From: Lethocerus indicus
Lineage: Eukaryota; Arthropoda; Insecta; Hemiptera; Belostomatidae
Direction of reading: 5' to 3'
Assembly (NCBI GenBank): GCA_019843655.1
Contig: JACDQD010000006.1
Coordinates: 11,462,034-11,526,033 of the forward strand
DNA length: 64,000 nt
The notes beneath the pieces are model-generated. The model did not search any database, was not told the DNA's origin, and saw only the letters and a program-made list of their open reading frames with translations. Positions 13,111 to 25,800 of the stretch are shown here, in pieces. The translations under genes were made by a program, and so were the position numbers. The first letter of the stretch is position 1, and each line of letters starts with the position of its first letter.

Positions 13111-14170
13111 CGCGTATATATTCAAGTGCACCATACTTCACGTCAATATTTACGTAGTTTAAGCAATGCGTTACCAAATTGAGCAAAACGTAATAATGAA
13201 AAAAACAAAATTTAATTACTTAGTAGCACAGTGCAGTACCAGAGCGTATAGTAGCATTCCATCCTCAACTCTTGTAGAGTGTGCTACACTATGGAGGCGT
13301 ATATTCTAAATACGGCGTTCAATCTAATGCTGAATATAATTTCTGAGTATATATTTTCTTAGGTTTTAACCATAGATATATGGGAAAAGAATAATAAAAA
13401 AAATATTCGATCGAGAATGAACAGACCAATAGGTCCAATTATTGTGTTTAACTTGCATTCTTCCCGCTATATGGCGTGCTAAGTGTAGTCACTTGGTTTC
13501 AACTGCGAGTCAAAGTAATTATGGTCTTGCTCCGGCGCAGCTAGCACCATTAATAAAACTCATTTGATTTAGCGTTGGCCCATAAAAATAGTCAATATAC
13601 TGGACTAGGATTTCAGTAGGGGACTGTTGAGCTCTTTCCCGCGCAAAACAGTTGAACGCATAATTAAATTGTTAGCTCATTGATTAATCCCATCAGACTA
13701 AAAGGGCTGAACGTTTTATCGGTTGGCCCATTCCTCCATTGAAAAATACTCTCACCTCAAATGTTTCCCGGATGGACGCCAAACCTCAATTGAAGGGTGA
13801 TAAATTTCCGGTGGTGGCTACCGCGGCGACATTTTTCGAGGCGGGGAATGAATGAAATGCTGTCCGTTACGTCACGGGCTTCGGCACCGAGAAAGAGATA
13901 GAGAGAAAGCGAGGCCGGGGGGCTTTCACCGTCCACCACTAACCGTTTCTATACTTCTAAACTCCCGGAGTTGTAGTGGCACCTCTGCAGTGGCACCCGA
14001 GTGTAGAGGAACCTCTTAGTCTGAGAGACTGAAGGAAAGAGGGTAAGAAATTTCAAGGTTCAGTCGCCAACCGTTCCTGAGACGAGTAAATGCGACGTGC
14101 CGAGACCAATTATGGTGATAAACAAAATACCCCAAAAAACATGAAAACAAAGCTAAAGGGCCCAGAGACC

Positions 14171-14250
14171 ATGAAAATGACGCCCAAAAACGCTAAAATG
14201 GCTAAAAAATATGAAAATGACGCCTTAAAACGCTACAATGGCCCAAAAAT
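14171..14250. repeat. 40-bp tandem duplication, A-rich
   Basis: Two adjacent copies begin with ATGAAAATGACGCC at 14171 and 14211. A more diverged partial copy lies just upstream, from about 14140. The short open frame running through it (14090-14290) is a by-product of the repeat. Confidence 0.75.
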
Positions 14251-15713
14251 ATTAAAAATATCGTCTGCAAACATATTTGCTACTAACTAGCTAAAACATA
14301 CTTTATTTATTAGCTCTGTTAAAGAACTCTGAGAGAGTTTGTTATTATGACTTATGTACACTGTATGTTTATGATTAAGTATTTAAGCATTGTGTGTTCA
14401 TGGATCATTCTTGGGCCATAATCTAATTCACAATAATTGGATTAAACCCTTATGAAATTTTAATGATGAATTAGTTGTGAAACGTTAATTTTTTTCGACT
14501 CTATGCTCACGGCTTTAATATTTTAAAAAATACGAGCCTATTATTTCAGACAGGCATTTTTCAAACGATATAGAAAAAATAAATAACAGAAAACTGTAAG
14601 AAACTAGTTGTTAGTAGGTAATGACCCATATCGAAAATATTTGTGTGCTCTATCTTGCACTAGCATCGTGTCCTTAATTTTTCAGTCAAGGAATGTTAAA
14701 ATAAAAATAACACTCGCTGAAGCACGTACACCACATACATAACACTAATTACTTTTATCAACAACACATATTATCTGAAATAGTCTGCAATTATTGTAAT
14801 TAACGGGTGCTATTTTTCGTTTGTATTCTGTACGATTTCTTTTTATCTTTTTTCTCCATGTCAATATCGAGGCTGTTTATTGACATAATTGTTACCTTAG
14901 ACATAGCAATCAAATCATATATGGTTTAGTGGGACACGCTTATCTGCTCTGTCTGGTCATGTTTTAACATAATAAATTAATATTTCCAAAATAAAATAAT
15001 TAAGCCGTTTGTTTCTGAGTAACTGAAACGTTTACCGCGAGCAACCGATATTGAGGGTGTGCACGGAATCCCATCCATTTAATACGTCTATTTAGCGGCG
15101 GAATAAAAAAATTAGCTTTTCAACCACGAAAAATACGTGTTTTCCGTCTTCCGTAGCTATGATGTGACTTCACTCTCCAATGGAGAAAGTGAATCCCGAC
15201 ATCCGGGCTCTGAGCAATTACGTAAGGAACTTGTCGCTCTTATAAGCTAGTAAGATTAGGCTGTTGGGGGATCTGTGACTGTTTTGGGGAATCGGTCAAG
15301 TTGCGGGTTATCCTAACCCGTATTTCCTACAGTGTATTTAATGCAGGAAGGCATACAATATTAGCGTTAAAAAAAATAACAGCGCAATTTTCAGAGAAGT
15401 AGACTTCCTACAAAAGTCCCCCGAAATAAAAACTAAGTTTATTATAAATTATCATTTCAATGTATAAAAGTCCCTGAATAAATTGTGGGACCTAATTGAT
15501 ACCAATTTGTGCGTCACTTTGCTCACTTTTAACGATATTAATATTGCTAATATAAGTCTTGCGATTTCACTCTTTAACTAGCCTAGTTGACCATAACCTA
15601 GGCGGTCGCAACGACAGTAGTCTACCAACAGTAACAGTTCAGTGGCAGGATACTTCAACGGCAGCCGACGTGCTTCAAGTACCTCCTCACGTCACTTTAA
15701 TACGTGTCCGAAT

Positions 15714-15750
15714 GCTACTGATGATAGCGAAAAGCAGAAACCGGTCTAGC
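15714..15750 (+). ncRNA. Hammerhead-ribozyme-like motif, best-preserved core
   Basis: Blocks in order: GCTA (15714-15717), CTGATGA (15718-15724), a 12-nt stem-loop (15725-15736), GAAA (15737-15740), CCGGTC (15741-15746), TAGC (15747-15750). GCTA and TAGC pair as a 4-bp stem I. CTGATGA and GAAA are the invariant hammerhead core. GTC is the standard cleavage triplet, so the predicted cut follows C15746. Stem II is weak (two GC pairs plus a T-A pair with a bulge). Stem III is minimal, but ACCGGT is self-complementary, as expected for hammerheads that act as dimers. Activity is unproven. About a dozen related copies occur in this window. Confidence 0.5.
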
Positions 15751-17006
15751 TTGAAATGAAACATGGCCAGTTGAGTAAGAAAATAGATGATTTCCAAAGT
15801 AGGTAGGAGAGAATATATCATGGAGACGGAACTGCGTCTATTCAGATTTTGATTGCTAGATTAATTGGTAGAATTTAATCAAACATGTTTCTGCCGGCCC
15901 GAAGGCAGTAAAATTATGATTGAACCAGCAATAGCAATAATTGATCACGACCGAGCCCAGTGAAATTGGCAAAGAGAAACCTTTGAAGAGTTGGCAGACT
16001 GAACCCGGCTGTGTAATCATACGTCTGTGCCTTTTTATGTGTGCATGTGTGCTCAAGTAGAGAGTTGTGAAGCCAAACGTGTGGCCATTAAACGCGTGAA
16101 CAGTGCAAATCGAAAGGGAAATCCTGCAGGAAAACAAAAGGAACATTATGAACCGAAAACTTCGTTAACCAAAAAATTGAAAGGTTGTCGGATACGAAAG
16201 TTATCGAATACTTCATTCGATTGAAATGTTGCAATTGTTTAAACTTATGGCCTGTTTGTTACAATTACTTATTATAATCCCCATAATTCGAATGGAGGTA
16301 TATTATTTATTATAAGAGCGAAGATATTTATAGATTGTTTTTCCTCGTCTATCAGCAGTAGAATCAGTTTTTAATACAAGTTCCTAAGAATTTCCTTTTT
16401 TTGGTACTTAACATAATTTTTATTATACGTGGCTGGAAAATAATAAGGGCGAAATATAATTAAAAAGGAGGGGACGAAAATAAGGAAAATATAACTGTAA
16501 TTATTTCCTTATACAGCTAAATTTGAACGCTTGAGACCCGAAAAGCAAAAATTCAACGCTGCAGTAGATATAATAATCTTTATTGTCCTCCACCATATAC
16601 TCAATGGATAACCACACCCCAGACGTCATCCTAATCCATTTATAGCATCCAGATAAGGTTTAGAGAGTTATTAAAAATAAATGAGAACAGGTTAAGCTCT
16701 TAAAATTTTAGGAGTGACAGAACTGATCAAAAGGATTCTGTGAACGGGAAAATTTGTTGATGGGGAAATTGAAAAGCATATTTAAATAAAAAGAATTGAA
16801 AGAGTCCAAATAAATATGTACACGGAACATTTCATGGTACTGCAGGTTCAAAGAAACAATTCTGTGTCCATGACCTCACCAATCTGCGTTGAATTGTTAG
16901 TCCACTAAAAAGATTCCTTACTAGAATCTTCAGTTAGTTTTTCACAATCTAACACATATTTCTTCCTGGATCAAGACGAAATGCAACAAAAATGAATTTA
17001 GAACTT

Positions 17007-17140
17007 GTTTAACATACCTGTTTTGTGGTCTGCGAGAGGTTGGAATACCATAGATTTCCTGTGTTTCTGTCTCGTCTCGCTGGTTTGGTCTTTTGCTAGA
17101 CCTTTTTCAGCTGCTCGCCATCTTCAGTAGCGGTGTTAGT
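17007..17140 (-). mobile_element. Single arm of the fold-back transposon family
   Basis: Close match to 31277-31411, starting at GTTTAACATACCTG and running through the TGTTTCTGTCTC segment to GTTAGTCACT, where similarity stops. No inverted partner follows, so this is a truncated or solo arm. It shows that the family's outer end extends about 42 bp beyond the arm preserved on both sides of the 31.3 kb copy. On the minus strand it carries a hammerhead-like motif (17095-17131) with intact GCTA, CTGAAGA, GAAA, GGTC and TAGC blocks. Confidence 0.7.
17095..17131 (-). ncRNA. Hammerhead-ribozyme-like motif
   Basis: On the minus strand: GCTA, CTGAAGA, the loop-forming TGGCGAGCAGCT, GAAA, AAGGTC, TAGC. 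Stem I (GCTA with TAGC) and both core blocks are intact. The stem III segment differs from the ACCGGT of other copies. Confidence 0.45.
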
Positions 17141-18010
17141 CACTTTCAATCTATGGAATTTAGAACATTATTTCTCATTAACGAAGAAAGTTAAAGGAAT
17201 CATCCTCTGAAATGCATATATAATATTAAGGCGCCATTAGTCATTTCTACCGGAACGCAAGGTATCGCGGTCGAGTTTCGTACAAACGTGCAATATAATA
17301 ATAATGGGTTGTAAACCTCACAGGTACGTGGCGTGCACGAGAGTTTCGTTACATGTGCCATTGGCGTCATTTTCACCGATGATCTGTAGACCGTAAACGG
17401 CATTGCAAACGACGTTAATTTTTTATCTACCGGTGACGGCGCGTGGGTATATAGTTCAATTCGATGCACCAATTAATTTGAAACATTCATTCACTTTCTT
17501 GATTAAATATTTAGACACGAGAGATAGATAAATATACATCAACACTTTTCATCAATAATTTTGGGTTTCAATATGCCTTTACTCGTATTCGTGCTTGTGT
17601 GACTTCATAGACCACATATGAAAAAAGTGGGAAATTCCTAAATCAAAATTAAGTACTGATCCACAGTACTTCCTCTTTAAACGGGTGGGTTCATTTTTAT
17701 TGGAGTAATAGGGTAATGTACCTTTTCTGATAATTCCTTCGTAATATTATCAATGCTTTAGTGGAAACACTACAGTGTGATGATACTCTTGTATCGTCAC
17801 CAACACGTTGTAATTTATTGTCTAGTACTTATTTTGTTGACAGACAAACGTATTATGCAACATATCAACAACCCTAATATATAATAATTGAGTATAAAGT
17901 ATTTGTTTTTGGGTACGCGAGTATTTGGAATATCATCACTCGTATTACGGATGCTGGTGATACAACGTATGTGCACCGTTAATGTGTCCTCGTTCTGGGA
18001 ACGAGGCAGA

Positions 18011-18043
18011 ATGCAGTTAGAGAAAGCCGAAACTGGTTCAGCC
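18011..18043 (+). repeat. Decayed copy of the hammerhead-like module
   Basis: Contains GCCGAAACTGGTTCAGC, a diverged form of the GCCGAAACCGGTCTAGC block, followed by CCAAGAC as in other copies. No intact 5' core is visible. Confidence 0.35.
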
Positions 18044-18526
18044 CAAGACAAAATGGCGTGATGATATTAATTGAGTACTTAAACCGACTTGATAATTAAT
18101 ACTACTCAAGCGATACTGACTACAGCGACAGTGATATTTTGAAATCGTTGAGTCAATCGGTTTCGGAACATATTACCCAGAACGGAGATGAAATCGTGTA
18201 CGGTGGAAGGAGAAATAGGCTGTATGGTAGGGGCCTCCCTCTCCCCTCCTCTTTCTTTCTCTTTTATCTCCCGCGGCGCCTCCCTTTCTTTACCCTTGAA
18301 TAATTTCACTTCAGTTACTTCCTCTCTAACGCCCGGTCCACATCTCTGGCTCACGAATCATACCTCTGACATTTTTCGTTTTTTTATTTCTCCATTATTT
18401 CTCGATTCTCGCTGGTTTTGATGCGTGAAAACCACCTACTGTAAGGTCGATTTCTTGGTTTTTTAGTTTATTTTTCCGAAAATCTCACCCGACCGGTTGG
18501 AGGAGGATAACGGAGCTGATAGAGGG

Positions 18527-18561
18527 TATATATACAACCAGGCGTAAGGAGATGTCATTTT
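18527..18561 (+). promoter_or_regulatory. Probable TATA/initiator core promoter of FAR-B
   Basis: TATATATA occupies 18527-18534. TCATTT at 18555-18560 matches the arthropod initiator TCAKTY, with its A at 18557, exactly 30 nt after the first base of the TATA box. A strong splice donor lies 53 nt downstream. Spacing and motif order are right for a focused start site. Assignment to FAR-B is inference, from strand and from the acceptor just upstream of the FAR-B start codon. Confidence 0.5.
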
Positions 18562-18609
18562 ATTGAAGATTACGGAGTGAAACAAAATAGTCTTCATACC
18601 GAATTGAAG
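18557..18609 (+). other. Probable non-coding first exon of FAR-B
   Basis: The 53-nt segment between the predicted start site and the donor GAAG then GTAAGT at 18610. It holds no ATG-initiated frame of note. The likely partner acceptor is CTCCTACAG ending at 22752, giving an intron of about 4.1 kb. The second exon then begins with an 8-codon upstream frame including its stop (22754-22777) before the FAR-B ATG at 22816. Confidence 0.45.
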
Positions 18610-21600
18610 GTAAGTTGCTTTTATTGTAAATATTAGATTGTGAGTAATTGACTTTAGATTATATGACGAATTTTGAAAAATAATATTCCAGTGAAATTTT
18701 CGACGTTAATTAGTACGTTCACCTGGCAAAATCGTATTACGGTCACTAAGCTAGGTTATTAATGGCTATTTTTCCTGTGGTATCAGCATCAACGTCATCG
18801 TTTATCAAGTTTTAAGGAATGCTTTAGAGAGCAAAGTAATATGGAATGATGTTTGCAAGTTTATATATACGGTTTCGTGTTCTCAATAGTTGTTCGTTGT
18901 ATTTTTCTTGGTTGAATCGATCTCGTGCAGCAGGGCACTACAAATAATTGAGTGTACTTTTTAACAATAAAAAAAACAAAAATACAGCGATAGCAGCACT
19001 CGTTTCTAACCAGTAGACATTTGCCTATTTGGATCCTAGATGGTTTGGTCTCTACACAAACATTACTAGGGTACTCGTCTCCTGCCTTTAATAAGGAGTT
19101 AATAGGATTATTGGCGTCACAAAGGAAAGTATACAGAAATCAATCTGGATATTGGATAGTTGAGGAAATGACATTAAAATGTTGCTTTTATAATGGGGCT
19201 ACATTTGAAACGCCAAGTAACCATCCCAAAGATCTGCCAGACACTGGTGGATTTCAATGCCGGAACTAGTTTTCAGGCAGGTGGAAAACCGCAGAAAGTA
19301 AAAAGCGGTGAATTGAATCTGCCCACTAAGTATTTGCCAAAATATTATTCTTGTACGGGTTTCGATGTACTGCACATTTGTACTTTCGTGCTAATACATC
19401 GGTTACTAAATTAGGTATGTGTACTTCGACGATGGCAGGTGTTCAGATAAAAGGGTCCGTGTTTTATCTGGGGCCGTTGTTTCCAGATAAGCCGTCGAAT
19501 ACTTCTCTCGCCTGATAATTCGCTTTTCCCGTCGAGTGGATCAATGCCACGGGGGGGTTGTGGACAATAAAATATAAATGGTGAGGCCGATGGTAACTAC
19601 AGGTTTATAGGACCGCCGGGTCGATATGGGAGATCAATTTTTAATTTATTCGGGAAGGGAGCGCGGCAGACCTCACTGCGGGCTTTCTTTCGCCGAGGTA
19701 CGTCGAAGGCAGCGCACCAGTCCGGTAGTTTCCTTTCCGGCTTTACAACTGCAGTTCCCTTTATGTAAGAATATATAGAATAACTTTGTTTCTTAGGCAT
19801 ATTTGTATATACAGGCTAATTAGCTTAGGCACAATTTACATACTCAAACCTCCATAGTAGTGACTATATTAACACAAAATTAACAAATTGCGGTATTTAA
19901 CATGGGTACTGTGGATCCTCCGAGTAAGGAATTTCATCTTATCGGATAGTCTGTATTGAAACTAGTCTACTCGAATAATGAAGTAGTATCACTTTCAAAT
20001 GAGAATTTCGATGTAAAAGTAATGCTTGAGTAAATTAAAAATGTATTTTGTTCCGTTTCTGGCACTTCGACTCATAAAACTGTATTGCACCACACTACGT
20101 TCATAATTAAAGAAACCTTATTCGAAAGAAATCCGCAGGAAGTATAAATATTCTCAATAACTCTAGCGATATATAATATGAAGTAACGTTCGTACGTGAA
20201 GCACTTAAGTTTGGGTCCTCCTGGGTGCCTAGTTACTTACTTTAAGTAATACCGTACTGTACTGTCACAGGTGTGACGATAAAAAGATGAAACTGATCTA
20301 GTTCCAGAATAAACCAGAGAGAGAGTTTTACACGGATTAAACCAAGAAAAGTTCAAACTACGAAATTTAAATGTGAAATATTTTCATATTCGGATCTTTT
20401 GAAAATTAAATATTTTATCTAATTTCGGGAATGATTTTGATTGCCTTTTCAAAATTTGTAACTATGTAAAGGATTATTTCTTCAAAATTGAATATGGAAA
20501 AATAATTTACTATACAAGCGGAATACTAACGATTATTTAGCCAAGGATCAATCATTTGAAGCCTAAGGAATGAAATCTTGAAATAATATCGAACCGGATA
20601 ATACCACTTTTCTCGCAAATGTCCGAGCGATCTTTCCATTCATTTTTTGTAAGGAAATTCTTTGTAATTAACATGGCTTTCGATCCGCTCTGTTTGCTTC
20701 TCTGGCAGTACCGACCAGCGCGGATATTTATGGAATTTAAAATGCAGGTTATGTTTGCTGCTTTCACTATTGTTATTACGTCGAGTATTACTTTCTAGGA
20801 ATTATTTAAGAACGTTAGGCATTTCGACTGTGCCTAATCGTTTATGAGGTATCGAATATCATACGACTCGCTGAAAACCACGGGCTTCCGCATATTCCAC
20901 CACCATTTCAGTTTTAGATTATGCCGCAAGTTAAACTTATGACAAAATGAAATAGTTCTTCACGATTAAATTAAAAAGTGGATAACAATAATTTTAGAAA
21001 ACATTTTCCTGGTATGTGTCAATGAACTTGACGGTGAAGGGCAGACAAGTGCGCTAAGAACGGGTCTCGGTTCAAGAGCCAGTTTCGCAACTACCCAGCA
21101 GTAAAAAGTGTTTCATTGCTAGAGTTCTTTGAAATAAATTATCAGCTACATTAATTCATTCTAATAATAGTTGCAAATGTCTTCGGAAAGTCATTGCACT
21201 TTTCACGACACTCCGAGTAGGATTTGCCCAAATTTGCAACTCGGGCATTACTACAAGATACCACCCCTGTGGACCATGCCTGCGGACCATTACCTACCTC
21301 CATAATATAAGATATATTAAATATTCTTCGCTATAGTGTTAATGGTTCTCTACCCTTAATATTCCGTTAAGATTTTGGGATCGACGAACAGCCCCCCGGA
21401 GGTAACTTCGGGTTATTAGAGGTAGCGGGGAGGGGGTTTCTGGAGTCATTACAAATTCGGTGGCAGATATCACATAGGAACTACATATATCATTTCAAAT
21501 GGTACTATGGTATTAATTAAATTGATAGTAAACGTCTGGGTGGTATTAAGGGCAGTGTTATTGAAACACGCTCCAGGAATAATGTACGTGTTTTACACTT

Positions 21601-22752
21601 TACAAGTACCTCTACAATTTACGATTCACCCTGGTTTTTATTTCATGGAATATGAATTATTAAGATACTCGAAACACATAGGTCTGTCTAGGTTTACTGA
21701 CTATAAAAATAACTACTCAACTGCGGGTTCCATAGAGTGCATATTAAATAAATTAATAAAGCGAGTATTACAAAAACGAAATTCAAGCTTTTGTTCATGT
21801 TTTTCGGTATAGTTGCCATATCACTTCCATGAATATGACTGAAAAGGGAAAGAAAAACGTGAAAAAATAAGAAGAAGCGATGAGGCCAGGCTCCTAATAA
21901 ACAGGAAAAAGCGGCTTTAGTGAGAGTTGGGAGTGTCGAGCCAACTTTTACTCGCCAGGTAGTCCGTTACGTCTCTCAGGTCCAACTCCAAAGACCATTC
22001 CAATAACTGTCGACTTCCGCTGGCAAAGCACTCATAAAGACGCCGATGACTATGTTCAGAGACGATCTGAATCAATTAGACTTTCACGCGCAGGATCATT
22101 ATTTCGCAGAATAATTATAGTGTCCAGAAATCGCCTACAGTTTATTATCGTAAGGATTGCATTATCATCTGAACTGGCTCCAACTTCTGATTGGATGGTA
22201 GTAAACGGAAGATTAGTAGATAACAAGATTGGTAGATGATTGGAACATGATTGTTGTTCGGAGCGCTCAAAATTGTGAGAGAATATTGATTTGTATGACG
22301 TCTGCACGGCGGTGCCGATACTCCTTCACGTGTACTAAGCTGAGTTTGTCCGAGGCGCTTCATAGAATATAAGTGCAGGGTATCCTTCTCACAAGTGCGA
22401 AAACAGATATAATAATTCCTAACATCCAAATGGTATTGATTTCTCTGAAAATATAATTAGCAAATTAACTTCTTTAATAACCTTTTTTATTTTACAATAA
22501 TGGATCCAATAATAGATCATAATTATTATCCAAATTAAAAACCTGTATGCCTGTATTTAGACATAAATTGTGTATGTAATATAAACTATATATATCACGA
22601 AGCAAGATAAAAAACAAATAATTTTACAGAAAAGTACAAAACACTTCTAATGAAGTCAAAGAAACGTCCAGTAGTCTCCTAATTAGAAATATAAAAATAT
22701 GATTGATGATGAGTTTGATTTTTACATAAATTCTAATCGGTTACTCCTACAG
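18610..22752 (+). other. Probable first intron of FAR-B, no nested gene seen
   Basis: Bounded by GTAAGT at 18610 and CTCCTACAG at 22752. It contains a weak module remnant near 20275-20297 (ATGAAACTGATCTAG) and several short open frames without motifs. The largest, 101 codons at 21507-21812, shows no family signature. Confidence 0.4.
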
Positions 22753-22815
22753 AATGCTCAGTTCTGTCAAATACTGAGAACCTAAAGGAGAAGAAGAAAC
22801 AGAATTGACAGAGCG

Positions 22816-25800
22816 ATGGAGATGGGAGGAAACAAAGATGGACTGGGATCCCGAGTCCAGGAGTTCTATAGGGGAGGAAGCGTGTTCGTTACCGGGGCAA
22901 CGGGCTTCGTTGGTAAAGTGCTGGTCGAGAAGCTGCTCAGGGCTTGCCCCGACCTAGAGACAGTCTACCTCCTCATCAGGCCCAAGAAGGGCATAACTCC
23001 AGCAGCCAGATGCAAGGAACTTCTCAACAATCCGGTATGTAATTACAAAGAAATATTTATATGGCGGAGTTCACTACTCGTGTTTTTTCTCTCATAAATT
23101 ATTTACCGAACATATTTCAAAACCGTTTAGAAATAGCCGTCAGGAAAGATTTGACTTTTAATGCAACCTCTCTAATCATTTATGTTATTTACAGAAGTAA
23201 CACACCTGGTATTTCAGAAATTATAGATTTAAAGTAAGGTGCGTGTTACTGAACCGTATTAACTTTCAGTTAAAAAATAACCAACAATTGAGATATTATT
23301 ATGTCGAAACAAATAGCTTCGCAACCTACAATGCAACGTGTTAAATGATTATATAAAAAAAAACAAAAAAACTGGCGTCGAGGATATAATCGTCTGGTTG
23401 ATATTCACAAGAGGCCGCCGGAAAGCATAAGGTGTGCCAACAGGCTGGGGTTTGGACTAGGTCGGGACAATGAGGAAGTTAAGAGGGCACGAGTCCTGAG
23501 ATCAAGCGTAAAGTGCAACACGGCCTTTTCAGTACTTGGTGCATTGAGCAATTATGTCACTGTGAAATAAAAAATCGAAGGATAATTTTACTGGTTTTTT
23601 ATGGCGGTCCCCCATTGGGTTTACCCCAGTTACACAGCTGGTCGAACAATGGTGTCGCCAAGTGCAATCTTTTGGGTTGAAAGTTGCTCAACGTACAACA
23701 ATATTCTGTTGCGTTAAGATTTGAAGGGCGTTTTGGTGAAATTGCGATGTGCCGTTGCATTCGTTGGAAGGACAGAGAAAAAACGTTGGGCCTTTAAAAT
23801 AATATTAGGAACGGACCCATTGATTAGACAAACATTAAAACTAAGTTAATTGATTGTTAGTTGTCATCTACAACTGGACTATCAGGCCAGTTCATATTAG
23901 GATGGTAGAATTTCCAATGTAATTGGATGTAATCGTAGATTGGTTTATTTCGAAACATTTTCGTAATATGCTCCTATCAAACAAGCAGTTATTTAGGCTA
24001 AATACTACAATAGCGGGTCACGAAGCAATCGCGCTCAGACAAGCTTTTGCCTTCTTTAGCAATCGACTATTGAAAACGAGTATACGATAGCACGGTCCTT
24101 TAGCATCATTGCAAGCCAAGATTTAAAGTTAATGAAAATCAATTAATAATGTGACGAAATGAGGTGTCCACACGCAACGTTTGAACGTAGGGAGACAACG
24201 ATTGTTGTTGTGCAGCTTCTAATAGACATTAGCTGAATACTTGAGTAATATATTGCATTCGTTCACTGATATTGCTAAATAGTTTTACCGACATTAACGT
24301 TTTTCTAGCGTTCTGATAAAAGGATATGAATTTATCATGGTTAACCACTTGAGTTTTAGCATAAATCAAAATACCTACAAACCTAAATATAAATGTTATT
24401 GTCAACCTTTTTGCTATAATTTTAATATCAAAGGCTGATACCACAAGTGCTCATACCACACTAATTCAATACGTCAGCTTGAATCAGTACATTTTTATAA
24501 ATTGCAGAATAATCAGTGGCACATATCCAATCATTCAGTGGAGTGTTTTTACTTCTAAACAACTGTCAATATTATATAAAATATGTTCATTCTGTACAGG
24601 ATAAATGGGGGTTCTCCCCCTATTTGTCCGAGATTCCTTCTGTTTTTTGGGAAAACGAGCGAGTCTGCAGGAGAAGTTTATTTACTTTTTCATGTAATTT
24701 AATTCCTAACTTAACATAATGGTTTGGGTTTAGGCCGAAAAGGGTGTGTAGCAAAAGAGCAAACGGGCGCTATAAATAGAGATATCATACATACAAGAAA
24801 ATTCGCATTCATTGAAAAATTACACAAAATGTTCATAAATAACAGTGTAATTTTCGAGAATTACCCCGGTTTTTTACGTAACGCGCAGTGAATGGGAGCC
24901 GAGGAATCAATTGAGTACAAAAAAGTCTAATCATTATATAAAAGGAACTGATTAAATTTTCTCCAGCTCAACTAACAACCGGATTGTAAATTTCACACGT
25001 TGTGTTACATGGTTAAACTCCATTTCCTTGTTTCTTTATAGGCTTAATAATAGTCGAACATAAAATAGCCGTACTTTGAATTTATGTCTGTGGCCGAATT
25101 TTTTCAGAAATATTAAGCAATAACTATGTAAATAGAAATTTATGATGAAGGTACATATAATAGTCATAAACTGTTTTAAATTGACAAAACTGCCCAGAAA
25201 TAAATTATGAATCATGGATAATTTCAATTGCGAAAGCGCATATATTTCAGAATGATTTTATGCAGTTCAATCCAGTTTAAAATATTGTATGATAGAACTG
25301 AGAGGGTTCAGCGTATGAACACTGTTAAAGAATCATACTTCAGTTTCCTATCCCAATTCTAATACTTCGCTAGACCGGTTTTCGGTGGTTCACCGTATCC
25401 AATACCACTCTCATTAATTTTACAATGGGCTATGTCTTTTAGCTTAAGCATCGCTGAAGCATCTTGTCGTTACAGCAGTATTACTTTCCTAGTTGGTAAA
25501 CTGTGGATGCTACTGGCGGTGGCGACAAATCGTAAGTGGTCTAGAACAGGACCAAGATGGCAGAAGGGGTTAGAGAGTGGCACGGTTTGATAATGTGCTG
25601 CATCCTTGTAAACGTTTAACATCAACTGTTTGACTCTGCGTTATGCATTACGTAGTACATTGATAAGACAAGTCTTAATATTTGAACATCGTGTATTGTG
25701 GTGGTTGTAAAACCACCACACCGTACTGAGGTCATCCACATTCAAGGTCAGCGAACGATAAAGTGTATATTAAAAAAAATATGTATAATATTAAGCAGCA

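Larger units (their letters stand above)
13111..18526. other. Intergenic sequence between the two FAR genes
   Basis: CpG-rich background with no recognisable exon. It contains a two-copy 40-bp tandem repeat (14171-14250), the best hammerhead-like motif (15714-15750), a truncated fold-back arm (17007-17140) and a decayed module near 18011-18043. Short open frames on both strands lack motifs and splice context. A GC-rich patch at about 13.75-14.05 kb ends in GAGG followed by GTAAGA at 14042. It could be an exon of an unknown transcript, but nothing else supports that. Confidence 0.5.

Noticed and set aside
21507..21812. 101-codon plus-strand frame in the presumed FAR-B first intron
   Set aside because: No domain, no conserved pattern, no splice signals; likely chance.
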